Positions 9,885-20,626 of a stretch of 64,000 nucleotides of DNA are shown in pieces. The stretch covers positions 92,410,598-92,474,597 of the forward strand of contig NC_133405.1 in the NCBI RefSeq assembly GCF_047511655.1. The letters run 5' to 3'. The notes beneath the pieces are model-generated. The model ran no database searches. It was not told the DNA's origin and saw only the letters and a program-made list of their open reading frames with translations. The position numbers and the translations under genes were made by a program. Source of the stretch: Castor canadensis (Eukaryota; Chordata; Mammalia; Rodentia; Castoridae). Numbering within the stretch: position 1 is the stretch's first letter; each line of letters opens with the position of its first letter.

Positions 9885-10548
9885 TGCTGATATAATGTAT
9901 TTTGTATGCTTTCTGTTGTTGCATAACAAATCAGCACAAATGAAGCAGCTTAAAATAACACCCATTTATTAGTCCACAGTTGTGTAGGTCAGAAGTCTGA
10001 TGCATTTGTCTGAGTTCTCTGCTTAGGGTCCCACAATGCCAAAATCTAGATGTCACCAAAGTAGGGTCTTATCCGAAAGTTCTGGAAATGAATCTAATTC
10101 CAAGCCTATTGGAGAAAGGTTGTTGGTAGACTGTAGTTTCTTGCTGTTTTAAGACTGAGGTCCCCCACTTCCTTGCTGGCTGTCAGATGGGTGGCTCCAC
10201 TCTGCTGCTAGAGGCTTCCCACATTTTTTTTTTTCTCACGTAGCACTTCCATCTTCAAGCACATTGACTCTTTCTCTTGCTTTGAATCTAGGACTTACTT
10301 CTCCTTTTGCTACTAGCCTGAGAAAACTCCCTGCTTTTAAAAGGCTCATGCAGACTATTGGGACAATCCTGAATAATCTCCTGATTTTAAACGGAACCCG
10401 TTAGTAACCTTAATTACATTGGAAAATCTTTTTTGCCAGATAATGTGCATACTCACAGGCGTCATATGTCAACATATTCACAGTCCTGGAAATTAGGGTG
10501 GGATATCTGGGGGGGGGTCACTTTAGGATTCTGCCTACTACAGTTTTA
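9885..10548 (-). mobile_element. MLT1-like MaLR LTR, antisense
   Basis: Antisense hallmarks of MLT1-type LTRs: TGTTGCATAACAAATCAGCA, CAGCTTAAAATAACACCCAT, GTGTAGGTCAGAAGTCTGAT, GCACTTCCATCTTCAAGCAC, and GGATTCTGCCTACTACAG at the complement of the 5' end. Length of about 660 bp is a little above the usual solo LTR. Family name from memory of the consensus. Confidence 0.75.
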
Positions 10549-10804
10549 TTTTCCCTTTTTCAAACAACTACATGAATACATTCTGGTTGTGAAAGATTCC
10601 AACATCACAGAAACACTGTACCTGCAACAAAACATGAAACCACCTTTCATCACTCTCCCTCCTACTCAGAAATGGCCCTCAATGTTTTCTGTGCATAGTG
10701 GGAAATCATTTTGTAACTGACCACCCAACTTACCTTTCGTATCAGTTCTACTAGTTTGTCTATTCATTCTCTTTGGTTTTCCAGGTAGATAACAATACCA
10801 TCTG

Positions 10805-10885
10805 CAAATAACAATATATATATATATATTTATAAATCATATATGCATTTATATAATTGATATATGCATTTACGTAATTCATATA
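10805..10885. repeat. TA-rich simple repeat
   Basis: (AT)n followed by three imperfect copies of CATATATGCATTTATATAAT-like units. AT-rich and locally palindromic. Confidence 0.8.
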
Positions 10886-10897
10886 TGCATGCTATTA

Positions 10898-11196
10898 TTA
10901 TTTTGTTACTGGGATGGAACTCAGGGTCTTGCACTTGTTAAGCAAGTGCTCTAACACTAGTTGAGCCATGCCCCCCAGTCCTTATGCTTTTAGCTTGTCT
11001 TTCAGACAGGGTCTCATTTTTTCCCTTCCAGCCTTGGACCACAATCCTCCTACCTACAGCCTCTGTGTAGCTGGGATTACAGGCATGTACCACCATACCA
11101 AGCTTATTTGTTGAGATGGGTTTGCACTAACTTTTGGTGGGGCCAGCCTTGAACAACGATCCTCCTATCTCTGACTCCTGAATAGCTGGGATATGG
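10898..11196 (-). mobile_element. Three-part SINE, antisense
   Basis: From left: ID arm complement (TTACTGGGATGGAACTCAGG), B1-like arm (CAGACAGGGTCTCATTTTTT to GGCATGTACCACCATACCAA), then a second B1-like arm (TGAGATGGGTTTGCACTAAC to TGAATAGCTGGGAT). This is the B1-B1-ID architecture reversed. Confidence 0.8.
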
Positions 11197-11305
11197 GTTT
11201 TTTTTTTTTTTTACTGAACTAGAAAAATGTTCAATAGTAAGGGCAACAATGGGCATCTTTGTCTTTCCCCTAGTTTGAGTGAAACTTCTAGTACAATGTT
11301 TCTTT

Positions 11306-11520
11306 TTCTTTTTGGCAGTACTGGGGTTTGAACTCAGGGCCTCATACTTGCTTCACAGGCACTCCACCACTTGAGTCACTCCGCAGCCTTTTTTTGTGTT
11401 GGGTATTTTCAAGATAGGGTCTCATGAACTATTTCCTCAGGCTGGCTTCAAAATTCAATCCTCCTGATCTCTGTCCCCTGAAGAGCTAGAATTACAGGCA
11501 TGAGCCACTGATGCCCAACT
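11306..11520 (-). mobile_element. B1-ID SINE with full ID arm
   Basis: ID arm complement with the central segment (CATACTTGCTTCACAGGCAC) and B1 arm ending at GAGCCACTGATGCCCAAC. Flanked by TCTAGTACAATGTTTCT at 11287-11303 and the near-identical ACTAGTACAATGTTTCT at 11518-11534, a target-site duplication of about 15-16 bp. Confidence 0.9.
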
Positions 11521-11589
11521 AGTACAATGTTTCTAAAATTGATGTTCTATATGATGAGAGATCACAATCTATTTTATTATGAACATTTT

Positions 11590-11622
11590 CTTTATTATTA
11601 TTATTATTACTATTATTATTAT
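11590..11622. repeat. (TTA)n simple repeat
   Basis: About ten TTA units with one ACT interruption, at the complement of the A tail of the SINE that follows, so probably an expanded SINE tail. Confidence 0.9.
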
Positions 11623-11847
11623 TTGCAGTACTGGGGTTTGAACTCAGGGTCCACACCTTGAACCACTCCACCAGCTCTTTTTTGTGCTGGATTTTTTCGA
11701 GATAGAGTCTCGTGAATTATTTGCTCCGACTGGCTTTGAACCATGATCCTCCTGATCTCTGCCTCTTGCTGGCTTTGAACTGTGAGCCTCCTGATCTCTG
11801 CCTCCAGAGTAACTATGTTCACAGGCATGAGCCATCAGTGCCCAGTT
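11622..11847 (-). mobile_element. Two-part B1-dID SINE with internal duplication
   Basis: Shortened ID arm and B1 arm in antisense. Within the B1 arm a segment of about 40 bp (CTGGCTTTGAACCATGATCC..TGCCTC) is present twice in tandem, at about 11730-11768 and 11769-11807, with several differences between copies. Confidence 0.88.
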
Positions 11848-11869
11848 TCTTTTACATTATTGTTGTACT

Positions 11870-11955
11870 GAGGGTACACTGTGACATTTACAAAAGTTCT
11901 TACAATATAGCATAGTTGAATTTACCCTGTCCATCATTTTTCTTTATCCTTCCTC
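11870..11955 (-). mobile_element. Short retroposed unit (L1 3'-end-like), antisense
   Basis: GTACACTGTGACATTTACAA and TCTTACAATATAGCATAGTT are the complement of the unit at 8155-8275; the C-rich end reads TTCCTCCCCCCAT. Confidence 0.6.
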
Positions 11956-12099
11956 CCCCCATATTATAAACATTTTCAAACACACAACAAAATGGAAAAA
12001 ATTTTACTACTGCATAACCACCACATAGATTTGACCATGTTTTACTTTACTTGCTTTATCTATCTTCTATCCATCTATCTTCTATCTATCCATTAATCA

Positions 12100-12910
12100 A
12101 ACCATCTTATTTTCTGATGTATTTCTTATTTAACTAGACTCTGGAAGTTTCTCTATTTTGTTGATATTTTCAAAGAATTACTTCTTGGATTTATTTTCCT
12201 ATTTCACCATTTTCTTTCTATTCACTCTCTCCAGTTTCCTCTAAGTTTACTTTGATGTTTTTGTGACTGCTCATGTTAAATGGTTGATTTATTTTCAGTC
12301 TTTCTTTTTTATTCCTAAAAGTATTTTTTTCTCCCACCCCATGTCTTCCCACCCACAATACAGACCAGACATAGGTCCTGGGTTGAAGTGTATATGGGAT
12401 AGATTTACTTTCCCTCCTCTTTATCAGTGTAAGAACACAGCCTGTAGTGAGAACCAGGAGGTTTCCTACAGGTATTTAAGATTATAATTTTTTCCATGTT
12501 TGACCTTAAGTGATCTTATTCTTATGACTATCTAATTTATAATTTCAGTTTTGATTTCTTCTTTGACCATAATGTATTTAGAAGTGTTATTTTATTTTTA
12601 GGTGACTCAATGCTTTTTCTTTTTTGGATGTTTATATGGTTATAGGTTAATTTTATTGCACTGTGGTCTGATGATGTGACTTGACTTTTATGATTTCTAC
12701 TATTGGAAATGTATTGTGCCTTCTTTTGTGACTCAGTACATGAATAATCTTTGCAAAGTTTTCACAGTTATTCAAAAAACAGCCTCATAGGGTACAACTT
12801 ACCTGCTTTTCTAACTGTTTTGTTTACATTTTGTATGTTTGTATGTCTGATATGTATGTTTATGATGAGATATTCTTGGTAGTGTTATCTTTTACCCTTT
12901 ATCCTATTTA
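12100..12910 (-). mobile_element. Old L1 ORF2 region, antisense
   Basis: TCTCTATTTTGTTGATATTT, ATTGCACTGTGGTCTGATGA and neighbouring sequence match the 5' (endonuclease-side) part of L1 ORF2 read antisense. It is split by the retroposed unit at 12321-12471. No open frame longer than about 70 codons. Confidence 0.75.
12321..12477 (-). mobile_element. Uncharacterised retroposed unit, copy 1
   Basis: About 150 bp starting from a T-run (complement of an A tail) with CTCCCACCCCATGTCTTCCC, ACAATACAGACCAGACATAG, TTACTTTCCCTCCTC and GTGTAAGAACACAGCCTGTA. A second, diverged copy lies at 26552-26723. GTATTT at both edges (12321-12326, 12472-12477) may be a short target duplication. I do not recognise the family. 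Confidence 0.6.
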
Positions 12911-13112
12911 AAGTTTCTTTTGCCTTTTCTAATATTCATGCTGTCATTTCTGATACATAAATATAAAACTGATTATATAATTGCAGATAAACTCATAAAT
13001 TATTCAAATAGAGTAACAACTGTGACTCTGTATTCTTCTAGATCTTTTTCTATCTATGCACTTATACACATATGTATTATAATGCAGATTTTTGTAAACC
13101 AAATGTACTTGT

Positions 13113-13193
13113 GACATTCTCTTTTTTTTTTCAGTCCAGGACCTCACACATGCTAGGCAAGTGCTCTACCACTGAACTACATCCCCAGTCCTG
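13113..13193 (-). mobile_element. Old ID SINE
   Basis: CAGTCCAGGACCTCACACAT, GCTAGGCAAGTGCTCTACCA, and TGAACTACATCCCCAGTCCT as the complement of the 5' end. Confidence 0.7.
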
Positions 13194-13333
13194 GATGAGT
13201 TCTTTCATATACATTTATTGGAATAGTCCCTGGCACACAGATAAGTTCTTAATAACTTTGTAGTATTTATTACTTTAAATCTTTATTATTGGTTTATCAT
13301 TTTTGCAGTGTATGATCATGTCATCTAAGAATT

Positions 13334-13373
13334 CGTTGTGGTGGTGCTGGGATCAAACTCAGGGCCTCGCCTG
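13334..13373 (-). mobile_element. ID SINE fragment
   Basis: GTGGTGGTGCTGGGATCAAA CTCAGGGCCTCGCC only; the rest of the element is missing. Confidence 0.55.
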
Positions 13374-14490
13374 TTGGTCCTTCACTTTATGATCACAAAT
13401 GGTCACAGCCATTCGGGCACCCTATGGGCATACAATAACATCAAGAGACTGACTGGAAGAAAGGATATAATTATCATGTGTTCCTTATTGAGACTAAGAG
13501 AAACTTTTACCTATGCTCCTAGTAGATATCCCCTCTTATTGACTAGAAATCAATCATGTTCACACCTAAACCAATCACTGGACAAGAGAAATAGAATTGC
13601 CATGATTAGGTAGCTCAGACCAGCACCACCCATAGTGTGCTCCCTGGCCTGGTGGTTATCAGGCTGTGATAAGCTAAGTACAGAAATTGAGAATATGCAT
13701 TTGGAATCAAATGGACTAAGTAATTGTTGTGTCTTTTGACTCTAAGAAAAATTTGAGACTTGTGTTTTGTAGATCTTCATTAGAGAAGTCCAGTTCTCTT
13801 CATACACAGGATTACCCTGTATGAGAACAAAAATCAGGTCTCTATAAGGGAAGAAGAAAGTAAGGGGTGGCTCTTGGCTAAGGGCATTAACAGTGTGGGC
13901 CATGCAAGACAACAATAACAACCACAACCACAAAGCAGTGGGGATGATGTTGTTTCAAGAAATTCTGACCAATTCCAGACAAGAATGAATTTAGGGTGAG
14001 CACTGAGGAGCAGGCTCTCCTTTTGACTTTATTTGAACATTCATCTACAGTTCTATTTCTCTGAGTGGGTAGAGTCTGAAGCAGTCAGGTGGAGTTGCGC
14101 CTGTCTGAAAAGCCACACCTGAATCCTGTTTCCCAGCTGGTCCAACATTACCCATGTTTTTTTTTTCTGGTACCACAGAGCCAGAGAGTTGCTTTTTAGC
14201 AAGCTATAATTGGTCTACATCTGCCCATCCTGCTCACATCAGCAAAAGCAAAAACAAAAGAACAACAAGAAAACCCCACTATACATGCCAAATTAGGCAC
14301 AGCCAGTCAGTTGGCCATGGTAATTGACTCTGTGGCCTATGGCAACAGCTTATTTTTGAGCTCAATTCACAGAATAAGAAACATTTGACATCACAACTCA
14401 GTACATGTGTTTGTGCACACACACACATCCAAAACTAACGGTTTCACAAAACAGTACTTATCTTTACTGTGTATGCACCCCATTAAAAAT
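13374..14490. other. Repeat-poor unassigned interval
   Basis: About 1.1 kb with no SINE or L1 that I recognise, apart from an ACACACAC run near 14417. No exon-like open frame: the 91-codon frame at 13338-13613 begins in the SINE fragment. Could be unique sequence. Confidence 0.45.
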
Positions 14491-14494
14491 TTCT

Positions 14495-14555
14495 ATGTTT
14501 GCCTACCATTTGCAAGGCCCTGGGTTCAATCCCCAGCACTGCAAAAAAAAAAAAA
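14495..14555 (+). mobile_element. ID SINE fragment
   Basis: GCAAGGCCCTGGGTTCAATC CCCAGCACTGC followed by a 13-A run: the 3' half of an ID element. Confidence 0.75.
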
Positions 14556-14599
14556 TCTAGTTCTCTTATTTCATTTTCTATCCTCTTTTTTCTTGTGGG

Positions 14600-14673
14600 G
14601 GGCAGTACTGGGGTTTGCCTCACACTAGCTAGGCAGGCACTCTACCGCTTGAGCCAAGCCTCCAAACCTCTAT
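14600..14673 (-). mobile_element. ID SINE
   Basis: GGCAGTACTGGGGTTTGCCT to CCGCTTGAGCCAAGCCTCCA, antisense, with a small deletion beside the box B region. Confidence 0.75.
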
Positions 14674-14739
14674 TCCTTTTTAAAAATCTTTATTTTGTCC
14701 CATCAAATTAACCTCACAGCCCACCAATGCATTATGACC

Positions 14740-16690
14740 TGCAGTTTGGAAAGAAATGTTCTAAGGGGTGAGATTAATGATTGCCAATTTCAGAGGCTTC
14801 AGAGTGGCCACCAGTAGCCTTGTGTAGGATGCCATAGTGCCTTGAGCCCTAACCCAGTACAATGCTTCCCCAGCCTTATTTTTTTCCTCATCAGCTTTCC
14901 TGACCTCAGAGCTCTGGCTCCTAAATCAGCTGCCTTAGCAGAGAGAAGGCCGGAGGCCCTCCAGGCTGTGCAGGGAGCCTGAGTTGCCCTAGCAACACTT
15001 TGCTGTAATTGACTCCTGCAGTCACCTGCTACAGCCTAGCAGCACTATGAGCTGTGGCCCTTTTCTCCTGCTTTTCATAACAATTTTCCCATCCTTGTCA
15101 CAGAAACAGATGTCTCCTTATTCTTCCCCACCCCCGTGACTGGTCAGCTTCTTGGCACATACCTCCCTGGCACTCTTCACATTGCCAAATCCTTGCTCTG
15201 ACATGATTAAACACTCATGGAGATGGATGATTTGCATTTCTTTTAGATCACAAACAATCTCTGGTCCTGGTCAATTTAATTTGGAGATCACAAACTCAAA
15301 TGCAGGCAGGGACCTACCAGGTAACACAAAAGCTTAGGTGGGGACTGCATCCTGTCGTAAAAGAAGCAGTGGCTACACCATCCAGTTCATTTTTCCATAC
15401 AGAAAGGTACATTCGTGAGGCCAAAATCTTTAAACTGTCCCATGGAAGCCATAAAATCCGGGTTTTTATAGGAACTCCACCAATTTTTATATGTTGATAA
15501 ATAATTTATTAAATTTTAAATAATTAAAAAAATATTTTTGAAAATTTTTACTGGCCAAATCAAACACTTTTGTGGATTGGATCTGTTCAGCAGGCTACCA
15601 ATGTGCAAGATCTGTTTTAAGCTCTCTTCTCTTCTCTCTTGCATTTGGACTTGATGTCCTCTGCTATCTGAGGCCAACAAAAACAAAAAACTAACAGTAA
15701 CTGGACTTAAATCACTCTAAAGCTTTTTCCCTCCCAGATGGGTGGCCACCATAGTCAGGCAGGACTCTTAAGATGTATTCATGGAGCAAAACCAGTTGGA
15801 TCCACTGTCTCTGCTGGGTATTAGAGCACCCAGTTCTACCTATTATTCTTTTCCAGTTAGTTCTAGACATGTAGTGGAACATAAGGCCAGCCCCTGGAGA
15901 AATCCATGGCCTCTTGAGGAAGGGGTCCTTCGTTTGGTTCTTTCCATTGATCGCATCCACCAGTTAACTGATGTTTCATTTCTTGTATTCCCACCTGTCC
16001 CTGAAATAGAAACTTCTGCCATTTCAGAAGTGCTGGGAAGAGATCTGTCTTGTAACCCCTTCCCATCTGCTTTCACTCTCCACCTCCTCTCTACAGGCAC
16101 TTGATTGGTGAGACTCCAAAATATAGCTGAGTGCTTCTTGCTCATGAGCCCCCTTGCCCATAGCAAACTTGTGTTCTCCTCTCTGCCCCTTTCTGTGGTC
16201 AGCCTAGGAGGGCAAGGAGGCCTGTGCATCCTTTCTGTGATTGTCTGCTGTACAGACCCATCAGTCCCCTTAAAAGAGTACAGAAGTACAGCCCTGGGAT
16301 AAAGGACTTGGAAACCTGATTCAGGCCACAGGCCACAAACCTATTCTCTAAATCAGTCTTGTCAACAATACATCTCAATATTCTGGCTCTGTGACTTCCG
16401 TGTCTATTCCTTACTTAGTTCAGAATTCAGGGGAAAGAGCTGGGTTGTTTCTATGACATTCAGAGGGACCTCTACAGTAAGTAGTAGAGAAACCTTGAGA
16501 AATGGATCCAATAACTAGCATTCGAAGGAGACACTTTTCATTGTGGGAGCTGTGGGTTGTATGCATAGATGTTATGGCTGACTTTTAAAAGAAATAAGGG
16601 CAGGCATCTTGGAAAGCACTGGCTATGCACATCTTTGATTTTGAGAGTTTGCAGTAGTTTATATGATGATTGACATCCACAGGCACATAA
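14740..16690. other. Repeat-poor unassigned interval, 1.95 kb
   Basis: The longest stretch in the window where I recognise almost no repeat. Base composition at 14900-15060 is richer in G and C than the surroundings. Overlapping open frames of 107 codons (15781-16104, plus) and 128 codons (15843-16229, minus) lie opposite each other and look like chance frames, without family motifs. The AT-rich patch at 15490-15545, followed by CTGGCCAAATCAAACACTTT and GGATTGGATCTG, weakly recalls an old hAT-type repeat end. Confidence 0.45.
14983..14996. promoter_or_regulatory. X-box-like inverted repeat (RFX-type)
   Basis: GTTGCCCTAGCAAC is a two-base-spaced inverted repeat that fits the RFX-factor X-box rule (GTNRCC, 0-3 bases, RGYAAC) at every position. 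It lies in the GC-richer, repeat-poor patch. Binding is inferred only from the motif. Confidence 0.45.
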
Positions 16691-17156
16691 CTGATTTTTT
16701 TTTTTTTTTGCAGTACTAGGATTTGAGCTCATGGCCTCACACTTGCTAAGCAGGCACTTGAGCCACTCAGCCACTCAGCCAGCCCTTTTTTGTGTTGGGA
16801 ATTTTTTTCTTTTTCTGTGGTACTGGAGTTTGAACTTAAGTTCTTAAGTACTTAAGGTGGCCTACACCTTAAGCCACTCCACCAGCCCTTTTTTTTGGCA
16901 ATGGGTTTTTTCAAGATAGGGTCTCACAAACTATTTGCCGGGGGCTGGCTTCAAACCATGATCCTCCTCATCTCTGCCTCCTGAGTAGCTAGGAATACAG
17001 GCACGAGCCACCAGTACCTGGCTGTGTTAGGTATTTTTTGAGATAGGGTTTTGAGAACTATTTGCCTGGGCTGGCTTGGAGCTGCTATCCTCTTGATCTC
17101 TGCCTCCTGAGTAACTACGATTACAGGCATGAGCCACTGGTGCCCGACTTTAGCTG
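16691..17156 (-). mobile_element. Composite SINE with a B1-dID inserted in it
   Basis: The outer element has a full ID arm (16691-16785) and a B1 arm (17035-17156). A complete B1-dID (about 16805-17022) interrupts its linker. The words TGTGTTGGGAATTTTT (16791) and TGTGTTAGGTATTTTTT (17022) are the imperfect duplicated target. The inner ID arm also carries a short AACTTAAGTTCTTAAGTACT insertion. Confidence 0.85.
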
Positions 17157-17159
17157 TCT

Positions 17160-17282
17160 TTTTTGATACAGGGTCTCATTCTCTTGGCTAGGCTGGCCTC
17201 AAAGTTCAGGACTCAAGTGATACTCCAGCCATAGCCCCTTGACTAGCTGGGACTACAGGTATGCACCACTGTACCCAGCTAA
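17160..17282 (-). mobile_element. B1-like SINE
   Basis: ATACAGGGTCTCATTCTCTT, GGCTAGGCTGGCCTCAAAGT and CTAGCTGGGACTACAGGTAT: B1/FLAM-like arm in antisense ending at GTACCCAGCT. Confidence 0.75.
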
Positions 17283-17497
17283 GAACTGTTTTCAATAGAC
17301 AGCATTCTTGGAAAGCACAGGCTTGTCAAGGTTTTTGACCTTACACTGTGCACTGTGGCTAGTATCTAAAAGCAGCCAGGGCCATATGAACCCTAATCAG
17401 GAAAGACTGCATGCTTTTGAGACTGAGGCAGGGATTACATTATCAAGAAAATAATATTGTATTAGTGACTATGGTTTACCTCAAAATAGAGCTGCCT

Positions 17498-17820
17498 AGG
17501 CATGGTAACTTATGCTAGGTACTCAGTGAGGTACAGATCAGAAGAATCAATGCTTGAGGCCAGCTAGGGCAAAAAGTTATTGAGACCACCATCTCAACAA
17601 GCCAGGTATGGTGGTGCGTACCTGTGATCCCAGCTACTCAGGAGATTATAAGTAGGAGGGTTGCAGTCGCAGGCCAGCCTCAGGCCAAAATATTTGAGAC
17701 CCTATCTGAAAAATTACCTAAAGCAAAATGGACTGGTGGCATGGCTCAAGTGGTAGAATTTAGCAAGTGCAAGGCCCTGAGTTCAAACTGGAGTACCACC
17801 AAGAAAAAGAAAAAAAAAGA
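17498..17820 (+). mobile_element. Three-part B1-B1-ID SINE
   Basis: Left arm CTAGGCATGGTAACTTATGC, second arm AGCCAGGTATGGTGGTGCGT from about 17600, and ID arm GACTGGTGGCATGGCTCAAG from 17730 with a deletion before TAGCAAGTGCAAGGCCCTGA. A-rich tail with AAG interruptions. Confidence 0.87.
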
Positions 17821-18030
17821 AGAAATGCAGGCCTCTTCCTCTTTACCATCAGAGGACTGAATAATATTTTGTTTCTCTCCCTCTATTTCTCAGCCAGCAT
17901 TATAGGCTGGGACTTTAAACTGCAAAAGTAGCCAGATTCCATGTGAATCACAAAGTACTAAAGAGCAAGATTATATCTTCTACATTTTAGTAGGTAGTAT
18001 TCTGCCAGTGCTGTTGCTCTATCTTGTTCT
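17821..18030. other. Unassigned spacer
   Basis: No gene or repeat recognised. Confidence 0.4.
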
Positions 18031-18032
18031 GA

Positions 18033-18110
18033 ATTGTAGCCTTTTTTTTCAGTGCTAGGCTTGGAATCTAGCCTTGTTCTCTACCACTGAGCTATAACCC
18101 CACCCAGCCC
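18033..18110 (-). mobile_element. Old ID SINE
   Basis: TTTTTTTTCAGTGCTAGGCT, then CTACCACTGAGCTATAACCC: diverged ID arm in antisense. Confidence 0.65.
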
Positions 18111-18452
18111 ATTCATGAAGAAAGCACACACACACACATAAACTGTTATGAAGCTGTCTTTTTGAATCTTTGTGGTACATCCACAGGTTCCTAGACTCAC
18201 TACCCTACCACCAAGTCTGCATAGTCTTAGGTTGGCTCTAGATTTATTAGTTGCAGAAGCCATGACAGTGACTTCTGAGTATTAAAGACTGTTTGGAAGG
18301 CAGGTGATTTTTATCAGGTACAGATGGTGAAATGAGAACACTTATTACACAAAGGATATATCATCTTTTTGGATGGAGGTGGAGAAGCAAGTCATAAAAC
18401 CATTAAAAGTACAAAGGCTAAGCAAAAAAAGAACCTTTAAAAAAACTACCTT

Positions 18453-18668
18453 CTCAGGGTAGGCATGATGGTACATGTCTGTAGTCCCAGCTATTCAGAA
18501 GGTGGAGGTAGGAGAATCATGGTCAAAGGTCAGCATCATCAAAACTGCAAGACCCTATCTGAACAACAAACCCAAAACAAAAGGACTGGGGCATGGTTTA
18601 AGTGGTAGAATGCTTGTTTAGCAAGTGTGAGGCCCTAAATTCAATCCCCACTACCACAGGAAAAAAAT
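18453..18668 (+). mobile_element. B1-ID SINE with full ID arm
   Basis: B1 arm GGTAGGCATGATGGTACATG to AAGACCCTATCTGAACAACA, then ID arm GGACTGGGGCATGGTTTAAG, GTAGAATGCTTGTTTAGCAA, ending in an A-rich run. Confidence 0.85.
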
Positions 18669-18694
18669 GTATGAATAGATGAATTAAAACAGGC

Positions 18695-18786
18695 AAAGTG
18701 AACTGGCAGAGTGGCTCAAGTGGTAGACCACCTGCCTACCAAGTGTGAGGCCCTGAGTTCAAACCCCAGTACTGAAAAAAAAAAAC
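18695..18786 (+). mobile_element. ID SINE, full length
   Basis: GAACTGGCAGAGTGGCTCAA, GTGGTAGACCACCTGCCTAC, GAGTTCAAACCCCAGTACTG and a 10-A tail. One of the best preserved solo ID units here. GGCAAAGTG flanks both sides (18693 and 18788), a likely target duplication. Confidence 0.88.
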
Positions 18787-18796
18787 CTGGCAAAGT

Positions 18797-19300
18797 GTTG
18801 ATGATTATTGGAACCAACTAACTGATTCATTATGCTACTCATGTGTTTCGTTATGATATCCTCCCTAACTTTGTGTGTGTTTCAAGTTTCCCATAATAAA
18901 ATGTCACAACAAATTAAAAAATAAGCTTCGGTCTTACTGTTAAAAAAGAACAGTGGCAGAATGAAAGGAAAAATACAGGAAGATAAACTGTTTAAGTTGT
19001 CCAACAAGAGGGGGTTTTGTAATTTAAAATGTGATCTTGGAGAATAAGCTCTACAGAGATAAAAGGGAAAAGAAGATACACCCAAGGTCTAAAGGTTCTT
19101 AAAACTATAACTAGAAAACAAGGAGCTATTTTAATTATTACTTGCTCATAGGAGACTGTTAGAGTCCCAAAGGGACCAAGAAAAGGTGGGGAGAGAAGGA
19201 CAAAAGCACTTGAATGAGTCTTGGTCAGAGTCCAGATCTGCAATGCTTTTGAGCAGTTGCTTCCTAAAGGTGTACTTTGAGTCCACATTTAGAATGATTG
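18797..19300. other. Unassigned, possibly old L1 3' end at left
   Basis: The left 120 bp (ATGATTATTGG to CCCATAATAAAATGTCACAAC) look like the 3' tail of an old L1. The remainder to 19300 is not recognised. The minus frames of 67 and 98 codons here lack coding character. Confidence 0.4.
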
Positions 19301-19304
19301 GGAA

Positions 19305-19862
19305 AAAAAACACATGGCAGGCCACATTCCCCCTAAGATGCTCACAGTCAAGTTCTTAGAACCTTGGAATATGACATATGACAAAAGGGATTTTGCAGAT
19401 GTTTTGAAGGGTATGGACTTTAAGATAGGGGGATGATTATCCAGGATAAGGGTCCTTAAAAGCAGAGAACCTACCCTGCTGACAAAAAGAGAGATGTGGC
19501 ACAAAAAGTCAGAGAAATTCCAAGTGTAAAAGGTACAGGCCACATGCAAAGGTGGAAGAGAGGCCTGTAGGAGTCAAGGGTGGACCCCAGCTGACGGCCA
19601 GTAAGGTAACAGGGTCTCAGTTCTATTAGCATAAAAAGCTGGATTTGAACAACAACCCAAATGAGATCGAAAGTGGCTTCTTTCCAGAGCCTCTGAATAA
19701 CAGGTGATACCTTGATTATGGTCTTGGGAAATTCAGAGCAGAGAAAACAGTTAAGCCAAACCAGTCTGTTGACATACAGAACAGTGAAAAAACGAATTTG
19801 TATTCTTAAGCTTCTAAATTTGTGGTAATTTGTTACAACAGCAGTAGGAAATTACTACACAC
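19305..19862 (+). mobile_element. MLT1-like MaLR LTR
   Basis: Sense hallmarks: CATTCCCCCTAAGATGCTCA, GGATTATCCAGGATAAGGGT-like TGATTATCCAGGATAAGGGT, GGTCCTTAAAAGCAGAGAAC, and the 3' end TCTAAATTTGTGGTAATTTG TTACAACAGCAGTAGGAAA. About 560 bp. No protein-coding remnant. Confidence 0.8.
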
Positions 19863-20287
19863 CACCATATTGAGTGGGTACATAAAATGTGGACAGATTT
19901 ATGAAAAGAAGACTAAGAAGATAATTATGAAATATATCATGCATGAGTTTCAAGGTAGCACAATTACGGGTGGGGAAGAAAATATGGCATTTTCTTATAA
20001 ATACATGCTCAGGACATCTATGGGGTTAGGACTTCAAGAAAAGGAAACAGGAGCCATAAGTCCTATTACAGGGAATCAGGCAAGCTAATAATAGAGTTAT
20101 ACCTGGGATAGATATTGAATTTAGCAGAAGTGAAAGTAGATAAGAATTGTTGAACACTGGATGATTTTGCCAGATATGGAATTACTTGATTGCCTAACTT
20201 TCACTATGATTAACCTCACAAACAAGATATAGAGGAGTTTGTCAGATAAACAAATGACTGGGTCTGAAAGCAAAATTAAAGAAAAAA

Positions 20288-20337
20288 GGAAGGATGGGTC
20301 TAGGGGGCTCACGGCCCTAGGTTCAATCCCCAGCATG
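20288..20337 (+). mobile_element. ID SINE fragment
   Basis: GGGGGCTCACGGCCCTAGGT TCAATCCCCAGCA: ID 3' half with a large internal deletion, leading straight into the GA tract. Confidence 0.55.
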
Positions 20338-20342
20338 AGAGA

Positions 20343-20387
<45 letters not shown>
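20338..20387. repeat. (GA)n microsatellite
   Basis: About 24 GA units with one interruption, located where an ID tail would be. Confidence 0.95.
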
Positions 20388-20537
20388 TAAGAGAATTAGA
20401 GGGGAGAGAAGAGGAGAGGCAAAGAAATGAAAAAGAAAGGAACACTGGCAGTTACCCTTTAATATCTTAGGATTTTTTTGACTTTATGATGGTGCAAAAG
20501 CAATAGGCACTCAGTAGAAACCATGTTTTGAATTTTG

Positions 20538-20626
20538 GATTTTTTTTTGTGGTGCTGGGAATTGAAACTGGGGACTTGCACATGGTAGGGAAGCAGTACT
20601 GTACCACTGAGCTACACCCCATCCCT
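20538..20626 (-). mobile_element. ID SINE inside Tigger
   Basis: TTTTTTTTGTGGTGCTGGGA to TGAGCTACACCCCATCCC. TGAATTTTG occurs at both edges (20529-20537 and 20626-20634), a short target duplication that also fits the uninterrupted transposon sequence. Confidence 0.82.

Noticed and set aside
18695-18786. tRNA gene
   Set aside because: The unit has tRNA-like A and B boxes but no cloverleaf with an anticodon arm, and is one of many A-tailed copies with target duplications: an ID-type SINE.
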